Made by a program: the position numbers and the translations under genes. A DNA stretch of 64,000 bases from Acanthopleura granulata (taxonomy: Eukaryota > Mollusca > Polyplacophora > Chitonida > Chitonidae), in NCBI GenBank assembly GCA_016165875.1, contig JABBOT010000014.1:7793255-7857254 (forward strand). Direction: 5' to 3'. The notes beneath the pieces were generated by a model. That model ran no database searches. It was not told the DNA's origin and saw only the letters and a program-made list of their open reading frames with translations. Numbering within the stretch: the stretch's first letter is position 1; every line of letters starts with the position of its first letter. Shown in pieces: positions 1 to 12,052 of the stretch.

Positions 1-1458
1 ACAATATGCCCTGTAAGCGTAAGTAGACTACCGCTACCAAACAAATAAACAATCAGGGTGGCTATATAAATGATGCTTGAGATTTTCCAAGAGCTGTCTG
101 GTGCAAGCTGACGCAATAGCACATTTTCTTAGCCAACATTTCCATTCATTATATAAAATACTCATTACACTGACGACTCTTCGTGATCTAGAACAATAGT
201 CCCAGTGATATATAAATATACAAGTCAAGCATTTGGTAGATATATACATTCTAGGTCAACTCATTCTGGTGTCAGAAGTGGGAGAATAATTATCCTGCAC
301 GTGGAGCACATCTTGTAAGGAAGGCATCGATTGGCTTAGGGTTGTGTTATAGATCAACCTTTTGGCTGGAGGGTGTAGATCGGGTTTCCTTTGTTTCCTT
401 GAGGTGAACTTTGATAAGAGCTTGATAGAGTAGCGCCGACCAAGGCCTGCTAATGTGCACGTAGTCAGGATGTGGACAGAGGGCCATATGAAAATCAGTT
501 GCAGAAAGGTGTGCTGTTAGCATTGTGCTTGTCGATCTAATCTCTTGGCGCAAAATACGAGGGATATTCGAAAAACACATGACGACATAAATTACAGGTT
601 AGAGTATGAAGATGTTGGAGACAATGACATACGGTTCTCAGATTTAAAGACATACGTTTGATCGTCTGACCAAGTTTTCTTAGTTTTCACAAAAGCGTTC
701 CATATATTTATAGCCTGTGTTTTAATTTAGTCCAACGGACCGAAGTTCAGTTATAGGATGCTGAACAACTTCAATGTCTTATTTGTAAATAAGTGAAGAG
801 TGAAAGTTGTAGTATATGTTTCTACACGTTGAATTTCCTTTGAGGCCCCCTCTAAAGCAATTGTTATATCTTGTTAATACTGGTTTGTTCACTCTGGAGA
901 AGACTCATACGACCTACAAGAAAGCTTGTGGCCCCAGGAAATGGCTGGTATTTTACCGTTAACTTGCTGCTTACTTCATCACCGATATATGATTTCCGCG
1001 CAGAAAACTGACTCCGTTATGAGTTTAGAATCTGTCGCAAATACATAACCGTTTCCGTTTGTTTTCGATCGATTTATTTTTCAAATCGCGTTTTTTTAGG
1101 GGCTCTTGGCGTAACGGGTGTGCGTGTGTGTGTCGTGGAAGGGGGGGGGGAGTACCCTGACAGATCGAGAAACTATGACAAGTGAAATGAGCCTGTAGTG
1201 GAATGCCATTACACAGCGTGTTCACGTGGTCTCTACTGCAGGTTTTGCTGCTTTCCCCATGAAGCGCATGTGCAGACTGCTCGCCGTGAAACATCGATAG
1301 TCCTGACGGACAAGAGTCATCCTAGAGAGTTAAAGTGTTGTTGTTGTAACGTCCTATGTCTGCTTTGTTTGGTGTCCCGAAATCAGATTTTATCGTCCCA
1401 GCCATGCACCATTCAACTACCTTCAATACAATTTCAATGTCTTAAATGCCATAAAATA
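1..1458. other. Gene-free stretch, nothing recognised
   Basis: Only short open frames, none with a recognisable domain or splice context. It contains a run of ten G at 1141-1150 next to a GT-rich stretch. CpG content is ordinary, unlike the right half of the window. Confidence 0.6.
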
Positions 1459-1672
1459 TTTATATATTTATTTACTTATTTGATTGGTGTTTCATATCAA
1501 TACTCAACAATATCTGACGTGCCACGGCGACCAGAATTATGGTGTGAAAACCTGGCAGAACTCTAAGAAACCCACGGCCTATTTCGGCAGGTTGCTAGCA
1601 GGCCTTGAACGTACGGCCGGAAACGCAGCCATGCAGCATGAGCTGAACTCACAGCGACCACATTTGTGATCG
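1459..1672 (-). mobile_element. Mollusc-type tRNA-derived SINE (family 1), diverged
   Basis: Read on the minus strand it has the order B-box-like segment, conserved body, then an AT-rich tail. On the plus strand this appears as TATTTACTTATTTGATTGGTG first, then the body with ATTATGG, AAACCCACGGCC and TACGGCCGGAAA, and finally GAGCTGAACTCACAGCGACC. Many substitutions relative to the copies at 19.93 and 41.54 kb indicate an old insertion. The tRNA head beyond the B-box region is not recognisable. Confidence 0.8.
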
Positions 1673-2869
1673 CTTAAAATAGTACATTGCTTTAACATTG
1701 ACATTTCTATATATACATGCATGTATTCAGGCATTTATCCATGAATAAAGCATGTCATAATGTCCTATCTCCCATGTAACATATTCGCTGTCACAATTGC
1801 CCCGTCTTCGTTGTCATAAAAACTCCACCGTGTGGCCTGGGCCGGACTTCATGAAGCATACTCAGTGCTAAGTAGCACTTAGCTAAGGGAAAACTTATTT
1901 AAGTGCGCTTCAAGAAACTGGGGCCGGGACGACAATAAGCTGTCGACGATGCCCGTGTGGCCATTTGCGCAACTTAACGTTCGATGAAGACAATTTGTTT
2001 GCAACCGGAGATCAGTGATTTTTGACCTCCATCGTGTATGTCGAAATTTCTTGAGCATGGCGTTAAAGAGCAGTGTAGTAGATCTTTAACATAAAGAAAC
2101 TGACAAAGTTTCCGTCAACGTCATAAGGTCGATTTTCACGATCATAATGTGATATACGAGTTTCTTGATCACTATTGCCTTTTGTTTTCAAAATGTCTTG
2201 ATTCACACACAGATAAGATGCGACGCCTATTTTAAGGCTGTCAGTAATCACATGCTAAAGATGTCACTGACTCGTCCATGTTGTTGCATCCAATGAATCT
2301 GGTGGCATCGGTAGAATTAAACGAGAGATCTGTCACTCCAACGGTCGTTTGCATTTGGCTCTGCGTTAGTCCCACTCTCAGCTGTATTATGTCGCTCCTT
2401 GATAAACTTCCGGTGACATGTGAAATTACCAGCTGTCAATCAAACGGCCGCATGAACGGGGCAAGTCATGTAAGGCTGTCAGCGGCGGGGCGGAAGTCAG
2501 GACGTAATGAAATCGGAAGTCAGTTGCATCTGTACAAGGTATGACACCTGACTCGTCCCTTGTCAAATGAAGGGATGGACATGAAGCAGTAAAGGAGCTT
2601 TTTTTTTCTGCAGAAAACGATCAAGCAGAATCTTCGCGTCATTTTCGAACTTTTAACTGCCACTTTCCATCAATGTGATCAACTGAAATAGGATTCAAAT
2701 AGTGAATTGAGCAAAGCTATGACGTCATTGGCTTTGAATTTAACTCTCAGCCGAACCAAACGTGGTCCATAAACCACCTGACGCTCTGAAGCAGAGTTGT
2801 ATTCGAAAGATTAGCTTTCAAAATGGCATATTAACAAATTGGTTCAGCTTATCTCTTAACATACGAGCG
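1673..2869. other. Gene-free stretch, nothing recognised
   Basis: Short open frames only. A segment near 1978-2007 (CGTTCGATGAAGACAATTTG and following) resembles one inside the diverged SINE head at 15.5 kb, so part of this may be a decayed repeat. Confidence 0.5.
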
Positions 2870-3001
2870 AGGACACTGCCGGTAATTTTCTCAGCTATTT
2901 ACACCGTAGCATAGGCTTTTCCATAAGACATATGTTTTTTTCATAAACGAAGTGGTGTAAATAACGAGAAAAACAGCGAAAAGCGAGCGCCGATGTCCTT
3001 A
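2870..3001. repeat. Palindromic (fold-back) element, about 130 bp
   Basis: Inner arms TTTTCTCAGCTATTTACACC (2886-2905) and GGTGTAAATAACGAGAAAA (2954-2972) are near-perfect inverted complements. The complementarity continues outward, with GAGGACACTGCCG at about 2869 facing CGCCGATGTCCTT ending near 3001. Size and structure fit a short non-autonomous DNA transposon (MITE) or its remnant. No target-site duplication is evident and no second copy was found in the window. Confidence 0.5.
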
Positions 3002-6000
3002 TTTTAATGTGAAAATGCAGGCATAGCTCCTTTGCTTCTGTGCATTGTGATGTGGCTTATTGGAAAGTTGGGATGATACACATCCTAAAATGTCCAAGCC
3101 AAATTTTTTCTTTTCGAATAATTATGGCGTTCCCCGATGAAATAAAAACAAGTTTAGGGAATCTGATATTGTGAATTAGAAATAATTATTCCAATTGCAT
3201 TCTCTTTGCAATTTTATGAACGTCCAACATACCAATGTTTAGAGTTTGTGAAGTTACGTTTCTCTGACCAAAGATAACTTTGGCCGTATGTAATACAGAG
3301 AGGTAATCTAGGCGACAATTTAAAAGATACAGGCTGTATTAAATGCTCCGCAAAGACAAAATAATACCTCTTTTTTAATTACTATGAATTTCTTTTGTTC
3401 TTGAACTTAAAGAATAATTTTCCAGTGTAATTGTTGGTAAGATTTTCGGTTAGAAAAAACGCGAGTATGCTTTTGTTAAAACCGTGGGACACTGCCTCTC
3501 AAATGTCCTGAAAAACACAATGAAAAACACCCTAACAAATGTCCTTTCAGATGCATTGAGAAATACTCTGACAAAAGGTCAAGAGCTAAAACAGCATGAG
3601 ACCCGCCATCCCATTCCACGATACACGTGAACTACATAATTTGTTAAAAAAATAAAGCGCAGGCGTACGACTGCTAGGATTGTCTAGATGTGAATCCAGA
3701 CAACGGTTTAATTGTGATACGCGCAATACATGATAAGGACTATGTGTGTGTTACCATGTTTCACTTGTTACTAAAAATCTGCCCTCAAATACTGCATTGT
3801 GCAAGCTGTGAAAGATCATAGCTTGTTACTATTCGTGCCGAAACTTATAAATACAATATCACCTTACCTTTCAAACAAGTCCCAAAACACATTTTCTAAG
3901 ATTTTCAGAACTATAGAATCAGACAGAATTTGACACTTATATGCATGGAGGAAATTTACGTCAGATACAGTATTTAATAGCTGTTTGGTTGGAACATTCG
4001 GAATTCGGTCTGCATCGCGTGACACATGCAAAAGCTGTCAACCGGTAATATAACATCTTTGTCTCTGAGTTTCATTTCAAATACATCAGCAACGGACTCA
4101 TCACGGAATCTAGCACTGTAGGAGTCACAAAGATAAAAGATAAGCGAATCGGTCTTTCCATCCCAGCGCGCAATTTAGGAGCAGATCAAAAACTTTAATC
4201 TGGTTATGACACGCGCCCGCGGACTCTTTAAGACTTACGATTAGACCTTTTTACATTGTCATGATTATTGTAAAACAATGATGGAGTAGAAAAAAACTGA
4301 TGCTTGTGGATTTATAGATTTATAGATATTTCTCCAAGCTATCGTAAGGCTGGGTTTCCGCCTTTGGATCATGTGGACAGAAAACAGCTGCGTGATGCGT
4401 GTAGCTTTTGTGTTTTATTACAACCTTCGCCTACAAATCAACGTTTAGGAGACGGTAGCTCTAGGCGATCGACACGCCGTCAAAGAATACGGTGGTATGA
4501 CGGCAACTGTAACTGGAATGAGGAGCTGACGGAGAATAAAGCCCTTTGTCATATGATATAATATTATGTCTTGTAATAGCTGGCCGAACATACAACATCA
4601 CGCAACTGAAACAAGAGCCAATTTACGACAAAGACAAACTCCGTTGTCAACGGCGTGCGTGTATGTTAGTGTGCTGTAGTGATGGAGTGATATGTAAAGA
4701 ATACCTTGAATGTATTGACCATTATCAAAGGTAAATGGATATCAGCGCGGGAACAAGGTTAGTAGGAAATTTTTGGGCACCTGGCGAGGAAAGTGGTATG
4801 ACTTCACTACTACCCTGGTAACCTTCCCCTGATCGACACAAAAAAATCTCCCCCTACATTCTAACAGTTTATTGGCCGGAGCCTGCGGTGACCGTCAGAA
4901 CTTCAGCGGGTCACATTAGTAGCGGGACAGGAAGAAGTCCATGGGAATGTTGGTAAACACAGCCGCCATTGTCAAAACACTATTCAGCACATACAATAGC
5001 GATTCCGAACTTCAACACGAGAGGATTGATTGATACACTGAGTTCTTGTACTTATATTGCATGGAACACAGAGTAGCCAACAACCCGAGCTCTATGCTAT
5101 CGGTCCCACTATCTCTGAGATTCAGAATACGTAAATGTCATGGGAGTTTCAACATTTTTGGACTTGTCGGTGAAAATCAAAATTTTGGAAACGCGATAAT
5201 TGAACGTCTTCTGTTTGGAAAGTAAATCATGCCTATCTGTTTTTCGCACACAATATACACGCAGATGTCACGTGCAAATCGGTCATGTGATAATATTCGT
5301 AACTTTACAGCTTATAGTTTTTTTAACCTCACTTTAGATGACAGACCTATAGGCGGACTGGAACTATAAAATTCAGAATCCAAATTTACTTGACAACTTT
5401 GCCAAACCCACGAGGCAGACAGATGTTCATGCAGAAAACTATTGAATACAACGTAAAACCTCACAGAAATATGTAAATAGAATTACTGAAAAAATGTATG
5501 GTGTGTTTCTTTCGTACGCATGACCGTGGGCTTAGGCTCTCTACGTATGATAGCTATATCCATTGCCCACAAATTCAGGATAAATTTCTGCTGTGAGGAA
5601 TTCAAGATGGCTGCCGTGGTAAATGTGGACAGGAATCATCTGTCGTCTGGTCCCTCAGATCTTCATACCGCCGGATATAAACAGGCGGATAAATTTCCAC
5701 GGCACGGCAGTATCTGCGCAGTACTTCTGTTATAGGGTGTAACATACCGGTGAACTCGCACTACAAAATATCAGCGTGGGATGAATACCGTCTGGCGGTT
5801 TCGGCTAGAAATCTGTCCAAGGGAAAAGAAAGGTTCAGATTTGACCTCACTTTACCTCATTATCAGTGATAGGCATTGTCAAAACAAGTCGTCTTTATCA
5901 TAAACAAGAACCTCCTCCAAAAGTCCGTTACCCATTTTAATACAATAATAAAAACAAAGATACTGAACAAAAACACCAGCTGTGTTTTGATTTTGTCTTT

Positions 6001-6950
6001 CCAAATGCCAAGCCTTTTGAAGGCGGATTTTGTTTATGGCCCGTGTGAAACAGAATCGTTTTCAAGGAGGAAATTTTATAAAGCACTGACGATGTACCTT
6101 CAAGTCTTATATCGGACTCAGCAAGCTCAGGGAATATTTTTATCACGTATTAACTATTTTGTATACGAAATGGAAACGCCATGCCTCCAATGAAGTCAGT
6201 TAAACAGAAAGTGTTTTCTTCCATTAAAAGACGATATTTCTTGCGAAAACAAGTACCGTACAAACTTGTAATTATACAACAGTCTTCTGACGCGTATACA
6301 TGAGTACACGTCTACTCTACTGTACGAGATCTACACGCACGAGAAAGTCCCGTCAACACCGGGGTGAGGAGTTGGTCAGCCTGCCAAGCGAATTCTCCAG
6401 CCGCGTAAACCTTTAGGGCAAAAAATTAACGAGGGTGAGAAATTAGGACGAACGTGTTAGCTTGCCGGGTAAATCTCATTCTGTGTACTCTTTATGTATC
6501 TCAGGTGTTAAAATGCAAAATTGTATCATATTTTGAATTTCCCATAATGCAGCTACAATATTTTAAGAATTTTTCAAGGACACTGGATACGCAGTGGATA
6601 AAAATTGTAAGAAAAACACTCTAAGGGGAGTAAAACGGAGGGGTAAACATTTCTGTAAGAACTCACAGAATCGGGAACTAGCTTTACAGATAGTAGTGGG
6701 ATATAAAGATGGGTGGATAAGATAACACTGTACAGTAGATGGATGCTGGAACCATTGGACATAACGTTAAACAGGATTCTTCTGCTGGAATATGAATCCC
6801 TGAGGTTTGGTTCTTTTTCATTGCTTTCATGTGTTTGTTTACTAAATGTGATAACAAAACAGCGCTTGGAGTAATTTTAGACCAGTAACGTCTAATGAAC
6901 TGCAATTAACTTCACTGCGGCTTTTTACCTATCATCCGACTTCAGCCATG
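3002..6950. other. Gene-free stretch, nothing recognised
   Basis: Nearly 4 kb with only short open frames (largest about 105 codons at 5876-6193, with no family resemblance). CpG content is ordinary: I counted 21 CpG in 4981-5580. No tandem arrays or SINE copies were seen. Confidence 0.55.
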
Positions 6951-7115
6951 ATCTTATAATGGGCGTGTAAGTCACTCAAATTGAAGCATTTTTACATGAA
7001 TAATTAGATTAGAACCCTAACTGAGGAAAATTAACAAGAGGCCGTATTTCATCAGTTATAAGGGTGACCATTTGCCAACTTTCACGCTGCCGTTGCTGGT
7101 CTGATTTTACTCTCT
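6951..7115 (+). repeat. Interspersed repeat family A, copy 1
   Basis: Shares the words AAATTAACAAGAGGCCG, GGGTGACCATTTGCCAA, CTGCCGTTGCTG and GATTTTACTCT with 17029-17178 and, in part, 23318-23392. It carries GTAAGTCACTCAAATTGAAG before the core, whereas copy 2 carries the matching words after the core. No coding capacity or terminal repeats were found. Confidence 0.55.
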
Positions 7116-7809
7116 ACGCTGTAGCCTCTGATACTGTATATGTTTTGACATGAAAGCGTTCAACGCTATATAGACGCGTGCAAACAGTTACATTATGGCA
7201 CACCGAAAACAGGCAGAGCATGCAAGAAACTTTGTCTGGTAGAAAAAGAGGTACGCTGGTTTTTGTCACGAACTCCTCTAAACTGAAACTGTGTTATTCT
7301 GAGCTTAGTGTGTGTGGTACAGCTCAGAGTTAAGCCGAGCGCCCTGGGTGTTTGTAAAAACAGCTCCAAATCTCATAAACCCCTCCGACGTTTAGGTAAA
7401 ACAGAACACTCACTGTGAATTGTTAGAATAAATAGCATATGCATGAAGAAGAAAAAGCAACAGAACTATGTCGGCCGTGCGAAAACACATGTCAGTTGTG
7501 ATGTTATTCAACTAGTCATGTTCTGACAAATTCGGTTACGGCAGACGAGACGCGTATGACGTCACGGGTTGGCACGGCGACAATAACGTTCAGACAAACA
7601 AATGTGTGTTGTTCTGGAATGCTTGGTGGCCTTGGGAAGCGAGAGTGGTGCAAGTTGAAGACTTTTCTGAGGCACCCAGTGGCCTTGGATTACATCATAG
7701 GCATGCTTACTCAAACAACCGAACACCCGAACTTCTAGAATACACTATACCTATGTACTTCGCAGTGAACCAGGCATTGGCATAGCAGAACCGCAGAATG
7801 GCACTAGAC
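7116..7809. other. Gene-free stretch, nothing recognised
   Basis: Short open frames only and no repeat copy recognised. CpG content is like the rest of the left half. Confidence 0.5.
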
Positions 7810-7844
7810 TTAAACCTGGAACTAACACATGGTCTACCATTTCT

Positions 7845-7965
7845 GTATCCAAGTGCACACGACTCTTTCTGTAAAGAATAGCACACGACAATTTCTGTAA
7901 CGAAGTGCACACGATACTTCCAGTGACGATTTGCATACCACCGATTCTGTGACGATGCACTGACG
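7845..7965. repeat. Short imperfect tandem repeat, about 35-40 bp
   Basis: Three to four degraded copies built around GTGCACACGA plus TTTCTGTAA, as in AAGTGCACACGACTCTTTCT and AAGTGCACACGATACTTCCA. The 92- and 76-codon minus-strand frames here are a consequence of the repeat and are not called as genes. Confidence 0.5.
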
Positions 7966-8263
7966 ATGAAACCTGTGTCATTCAATCTCTTCCAGATATG
8001 TCTTTATAATCTGGCAGGGTCATTTGTTGTTGTAATAAACAACAAAAACAGCAGTACTTCGAGAATTATGGGGCTTTGGGCATATAAGGTGCTCCATCTC
8101 TTATGGTGTTAATATGGTTACCTGCTGGTTCCCAAGGTGAACCAAGCTGATTAACTCTCCTGTTATAGTTCTAAGAGCAACATGTATCCTTATAACAAAG
8201 CCCCTTGCAAAACAGGCCATTGAAAACACATGTGTAACAAATGCTTGCGCATTCGCCAAATTA

Positions 8264-8520
8264 TCAATGCATTTGATTTTTTAAAAACGTTTTTATTAAT
8301 TTGTGGCTTATCTCACAGATGAAATACTGCAAAAACTGAACAATGAGGAACCTTTCCAAAAAAAGGTGACTCGGGTCAAGGCTGTGTAGTCTATTGTTCA
8401 TTCCTTCATTTACAATGGCGTTTTGTTGGCAAAGTAATAACGTATTACTCGTGCCATTGCAAGAGAACAATGATCAAGTGGGCTTGGGACCGAATCGCCA
8501 TTGCGCGGGGGAAAAAGTAT
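8264..8520 (+). repeat. Interspersed repeat family B, single-unit copy
   Basis: Shares with 22.5-22.98 kb the order AACCTTTCC, CGGGTCAAGGCTGTGTAG, CTATTGTTCATTCC, then a segment containing ACAATGG, TTTTGTTGGCAAA and GAGAACAATG. Shares with the reverse complement of 24.54-24.73 kb a further CCGAATCGCCATTG segment. Here the block that is tandemly amplified at 22.5 kb is present once. No coding domain, so it is probably a non-autonomous mobile element. Confidence 0.65.
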
Positions 8521-8899
8521 CCCGTTATGACCGGCTAACAATGGAATCAAATAAGGCAGCCAAAACTGATGTTTCACCATTCAATAACCATGCGTTTTTA
8601 ATGACGCTAACTATATATTTCCCGAAGTATGTACCGGTATTTTGACTTCGATACCGAAGTGGTCTTGGAAGGAGAACTTCATAGCATGCGTTGATTGAAT
8701 CCAGAGTTGTGAATAACAGTTTCATCGTTTGATATTATGTAAGGTGCAAAAGTCACCTTAGTGCACTTTGTCATGTGTCTAAACAGGTTCCACTGAACAA
8801 TTCATATATGGTATATTGCAAGTCGATATCACATGACTGTCATGCAATGCATTTATTATGCTTTTCTTCCGTGAAGTAAGTAGACAGGAATTAAATAAC
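8521..8899. other. Gene-free stretch, nothing recognised
   Basis: Short frames without family resemblance and no repeats recognised. Confidence 0.5.
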
Positions 8900-9780
8900 G
8901 ACAAATTGCATTCGTATTAAAGGCAACGTGCGTGCCTTGTCCAATTTGACATAATCACATTTCATCAGACAATTAATAACCTGATATGGAATTGTGTCAT
9001 GTGTTTTCTAAGTCCACAAAAAGCCATTCTCTGATCAAAGACAATCGAGTAGATCCGTCAGTCTATTTCCAGCAGACCAATAAATTGTTGGAATCAGCAA
9101 TCACTTTGTCTTGTTGACATTGTCAAACAGAATCCCAAACGCAACTACCTGATGGCGATTTAATGAAGTGATTTTCTGTTGGCAAAGAGGAAATACAATA
9201 GGTGACACGCAGTAAATATAAGTCGAATTGGTCTTTGGTCAATAGTAGCATCCATTAGCCAATCACCTTTGAGAACGGTCCAGTGGACACGATCCGCACA
9301 CAATGACGGGGATTTCGAACAACAATCGGGGGGCGGAAAGTTGCAGAAATCAGCCAGGGTCATGTGGGGACAGAACTGAGCCCTTGACGCTTGCTGGGGC
9401 GTAATGAGACATAAGCGTGATATGGGGAGGTTTTGGAGTGGGGAAGAAGGGAATGTTGTGGGGCAGAGGGAAGGGGTTGATTTAGAGCGTAACGGCAGGT
9501 TCCAACAATGTCTATCCAATACAAATACGACAGTACCTTCATGCCCTGTGCGTGCTTCGGGCTGCGAAGCGTTCTCAAACACTAAACCAATATTTGACTG
9601 GTTACTTCCCAGATGGCATCGTACCCGCGTTATCAGAGACACGCTGACAAATGGAGAATTAACAGTGTCACGTATTTGACTCAAACAATTAATTATCTCA
9701 AAGACAATAGGAGTACCAATGAACACGCGTTGACAGTGGAAGAATTAACTGTATACAATGTTTTAGACTCAACCAGTTAG
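8900..9780. promoter_or_regulatory. Candidate conserved cis-regulatory block
   Basis: Mixed-composition, non-repetitive sequence dense in developmental transcription-factor-like words. It has the exact TCF/LEF-type CTGATCAAAG (9031-9040), a second TCF-like CACCTTTGA near 9264, Sox-like ACTTTGTC, the near-palindrome TTGACATTGTCAA (9114-9126, two facing Meis/TGIF-type half sites), and ATTAGCCAATCA with a CCAAT core. Such clustering suggests an enhancer, but single matches are expected by chance. The call is inference pending cross-species alignment. Confidence 0.3.
9160..9726 (-). CDS. Unrecognised 188-codon open frame (doubtful)
   Basis: This is the longest open frame in the window that is not made of tandem repeats. 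It starts MFIGTPIVFEIINCLSQIRD, has a proline- and serine-rich centre (SLCPTTFPSSPLQNLPIS) and scattered cysteines, and ends FLFANRKSLH. I recognise no domain, catalytic motif, signal peptide or repeat. It lies in a block of higher GC whose sequence reads more like regulatory DNA, where stops become rarer by composition alone, and no flanking splice sites, TATA box or polyadenylation signal stand out. A chance frame is the more likely explanation. A lineage-specific gene cannot be excluded without transcript data. Confidence 0.1.
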   Translation of the reverse strand: MFIGTPIVFEIINCLSQIRDTVNSPFVSVSLITRVRCHLGSNQSNIGLVFENASQPEARTGHEGTVVFVLDRHCWNLPLRSKSTPSLCPTTFPSSPLQNLPISRLCLITPQQASRAQFCPHMTLADFCNFPPPDCCSKSPSLCADRVHWTVLKGDWLMDATIDQRPIRLIFTACHLLYFLFANRKSLH

Positions 9781-10161
9781 CTCTCAGAATAAGACGAGAG
9801 CAGACAGACAATAGCCATACCATTACCGTCGTCAATGATGTAGTTGATGGTAAACTTTGTCTTCCTCTCGGGTCTCCTTCATTTAGAGAGAAACTGTCAT
9901 GGTTTTTACAATGTCACAAGAAAAATACAAATAAATTCTTTTTGCCGTAAATGGGCTAATGGTTTATATCTCTGTTACATCATGCAACTTTCGCCACGCC
10001 CTAGACGACTGACTTTATGGTAAGCTAATGTCTATGAAACTTATGACGTCATGAGTTGTATGGAACATTTAAGATTGAAAGCTTACATTTATCGACAGAA
10101 ACTTGACTATTATGTAAAACGTTCGATTTTTCACCCTATTTTAAACTATTTACAGAAGAAA
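9781..10161. other. Gene-free stretch, nothing recognised
   Basis: AT-rich DNA without repeats or open frames of note. Confidence 0.5.
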
Positions 10162-10421
10162 TTCTTGAGTACAGCGTTAATCAATCAAATCAATTCTTGA
10201 GTACAGCGTTAATCAATCAAATCAGTTCTTGAGTACAGCGTTAATCAATCAAATCAGTTCTTGAGTACAGCGTTAATCAATCAAATCAATTCTTGAGTAC
10301 AGTGTTAATCAATCAAATCAGTTCTTGAGTACAGTGTTAATCAATCACATCAATTCTTGAGTACAGCGTTAATCAATCAAATCAATTATAGAGTACAGCG
10401 TTAATCAATCAAATCAATAAA
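10162..10421 (+). repeat. 32-bp tandem array, eight units, SINE-tail derived
   Basis: Units start with TTCTTGAGTACAGCG and end TTAATCAATCAAATCAA. Starts fall at 10162, 10194, 10226, 10258, 10290, 10322, 10354 and 10386, an exact 32-bp period. The unit closely matches the 3' end of the family 1 SINE (TTCTTGAGTACGGCGTAAAA then CACCAATCAAATAAA), and the bases just before the array (AGAAGAAA) resemble the SINE's GTGAAATA. The array probably arose by amplifying a SINE tail. Confidence 0.9.
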
Positions 10422-11440
10422 TCTTTTATAAAACGGAATCTGTACACACGTCATACTGTAATCATATATGTATGGCGTATACACAAAGTAATCATTTCAT
10501 TTGGTGATTTGCAATTTCAAGGAGGAACTATTTTCCTCCACTTTTGTCTTCAGACAACGATTTTATATACACCTTTCGCACGGAATCAAGTGAAAACTGT
10601 GACCCGAATCACACAGAAGTTTGTTACTTTTTGATTTCTAAACTTATAAAGATAATACTATAACAGCAATGATTACTCATCATGAGACCAAACGTCAGTG
10701 ATAATATTATACGTATAATTGCACAATGAACCTTTCGAACAATATTTAATTTAAAAGAATCCATTAACTCTAACCTTAGCAAAGCCCCAAAGGGAGACCA
10801 CTCTGAATACACTAAACCCTTGTCACAACTCGAAGGTACTTTTAGGTCTCCTGTATGGCCGAGGTACCCATTTCTAATTATGCATAAGCGGACTTACAGT
10901 ATATTTCAATACCTTGGTTTGTGGATGTGTTTGCTTGCATGTGTATATGTCTGAGGTTAGCCCAGACGCGGTGGTTTGTGGCCATGGCTTTAAGATCCCG
11001 ATTGATCTTAAAATATACATACAGTAGTGTTACACTAGAAATCCAACGCTCACACGCTAAATGACACTGGGCCAAATGGTTGTAGGCAAACTACTTCACC
11101 AAGTATCTGGAGTTATCTATAGACATCACTGACTGCTTCTCTTTGCATGAATGTGTGCTAATTTTTACATATTATATATTTTCTTAGTCCTTTGTTGGTT
11201 GCAATACTTTGCCGTTTTAGGAAACTGGCCTTGCGATTATTACCCGGAAAGCCCACTTTGGTTGACGGCTGGTATAGGAATGTCAGTTTCGACAGCTAGA
11301 TTCGTGAAAATTCGTTGGTCAATCATCAACCATACTGGAAGCTTCAGGTCAATAATCGCCAAACCATTTTCCATGGAACAACTGCCAACACAAAGCAACA
11401 TAGAACTACGAAAGTGCCGTTTTGTAGTAAGACATTAATT
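10422..11440. other. Gene-free stretch, nothing recognised
   Basis: Short open frames only (largest about 95 codons at 11151-11438). That frame begins with a hydrophobic stretch (YILYIFLVLCWLQYFAVLG) but has no family resemblance and no splice or promoter context that I could support. Confidence 0.5.
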
Positions 11441-11559
11441 CTTCGGTAGGTCGCGTGGGAAAGTTGCTTCCGGTGTAAAGAGTGGCATGAGTGTCTGTTT
11501 TGACGCATAGATTCCAGGTGAGAGTATGGTTCCAGGGGCCCCTTACGCAAAACTGTCAC

Positions 11560-11790
11560 AACTCGCGACTGTTTTGTAAAACGGCCTTATAGTGCAAATA
11601 CTATGGTGACGTATCCCTTCACTGTGTCTTGTCATGAAAGTTACGCCAGCTGTTGTTTGCGTCTATCGCAACTCTGCGCCAAGTGCAGTTACCATGGCGA
11701 CGTACCTCTTCACTGTGTCTTGTCACAGAACTTACGCCAGGTACTATTTGCGACTGTTTTGTAAAACGGACCCTGGGTGAGGATTTCAAT
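11560..11790 (-). repeat. Interspersed repeat family D, 91-bp dimer
   Basis: CACTGTGTCTTGTCA recurs at 11620 and 11711 (period 91), and GCGACTGTTTTGTAAAACGG recurs at 11565 and 11750, flanking the dimer. Each unit carries a CTATGGTGACGTA or CCATGGCGACGTA segment. A related copy in the opposite orientation lies at 20.34-20.48 kb (AGATACGTCGCCATGGCTGT). The better-preserved unit contains GTTACCATGGCGAC (11688-11701), the reverse complement of an exact RFX X-box. Confidence 0.55.
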
Positions 11791-11877
11791 GATGGGTACA
11801 AGGCGCTGACCTTGGCGATCCCAGATCTGTGTCTCCGCGAGTATTCTTCATCTTAACCCACTTTATGCTTGCAATTA

Positions 11878-12052
11878 TTTGTATGTATGTGTGCTTGGGG
11901 TTTTACCCCGTACTCAACAATTTTTCAGTCATATGACGACTAGCAGGTCTTAAAATGTATATAATCTGTCTTCTTTTGGCAGGATTGATCGCGGATTTGC
12001 CGACCACAAGGCAGGCGCTCTAACTACCAGGCCACCGAGACGGATTACATTA
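11878..12052 (-). mobile_element. tRNA-derived SINE, family 2
   Basis: On the minus strand the element opens with a tRNA-like head: A-box region GGTGGCCTGGTAGTTAGAGC, then GCCTGCCTTGTGGTCGG and a B-box-like CGATCAATCC. It continues through a body with CTAGTCGTCATATGACTG and ends TTGAGTACGGGGTAAAACCC. The last 45 bases are homologous to the 3' end of family 1, so both families presumably used the same LINE machinery. No open frame, as expected for a SINE. Confidence 0.8.
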
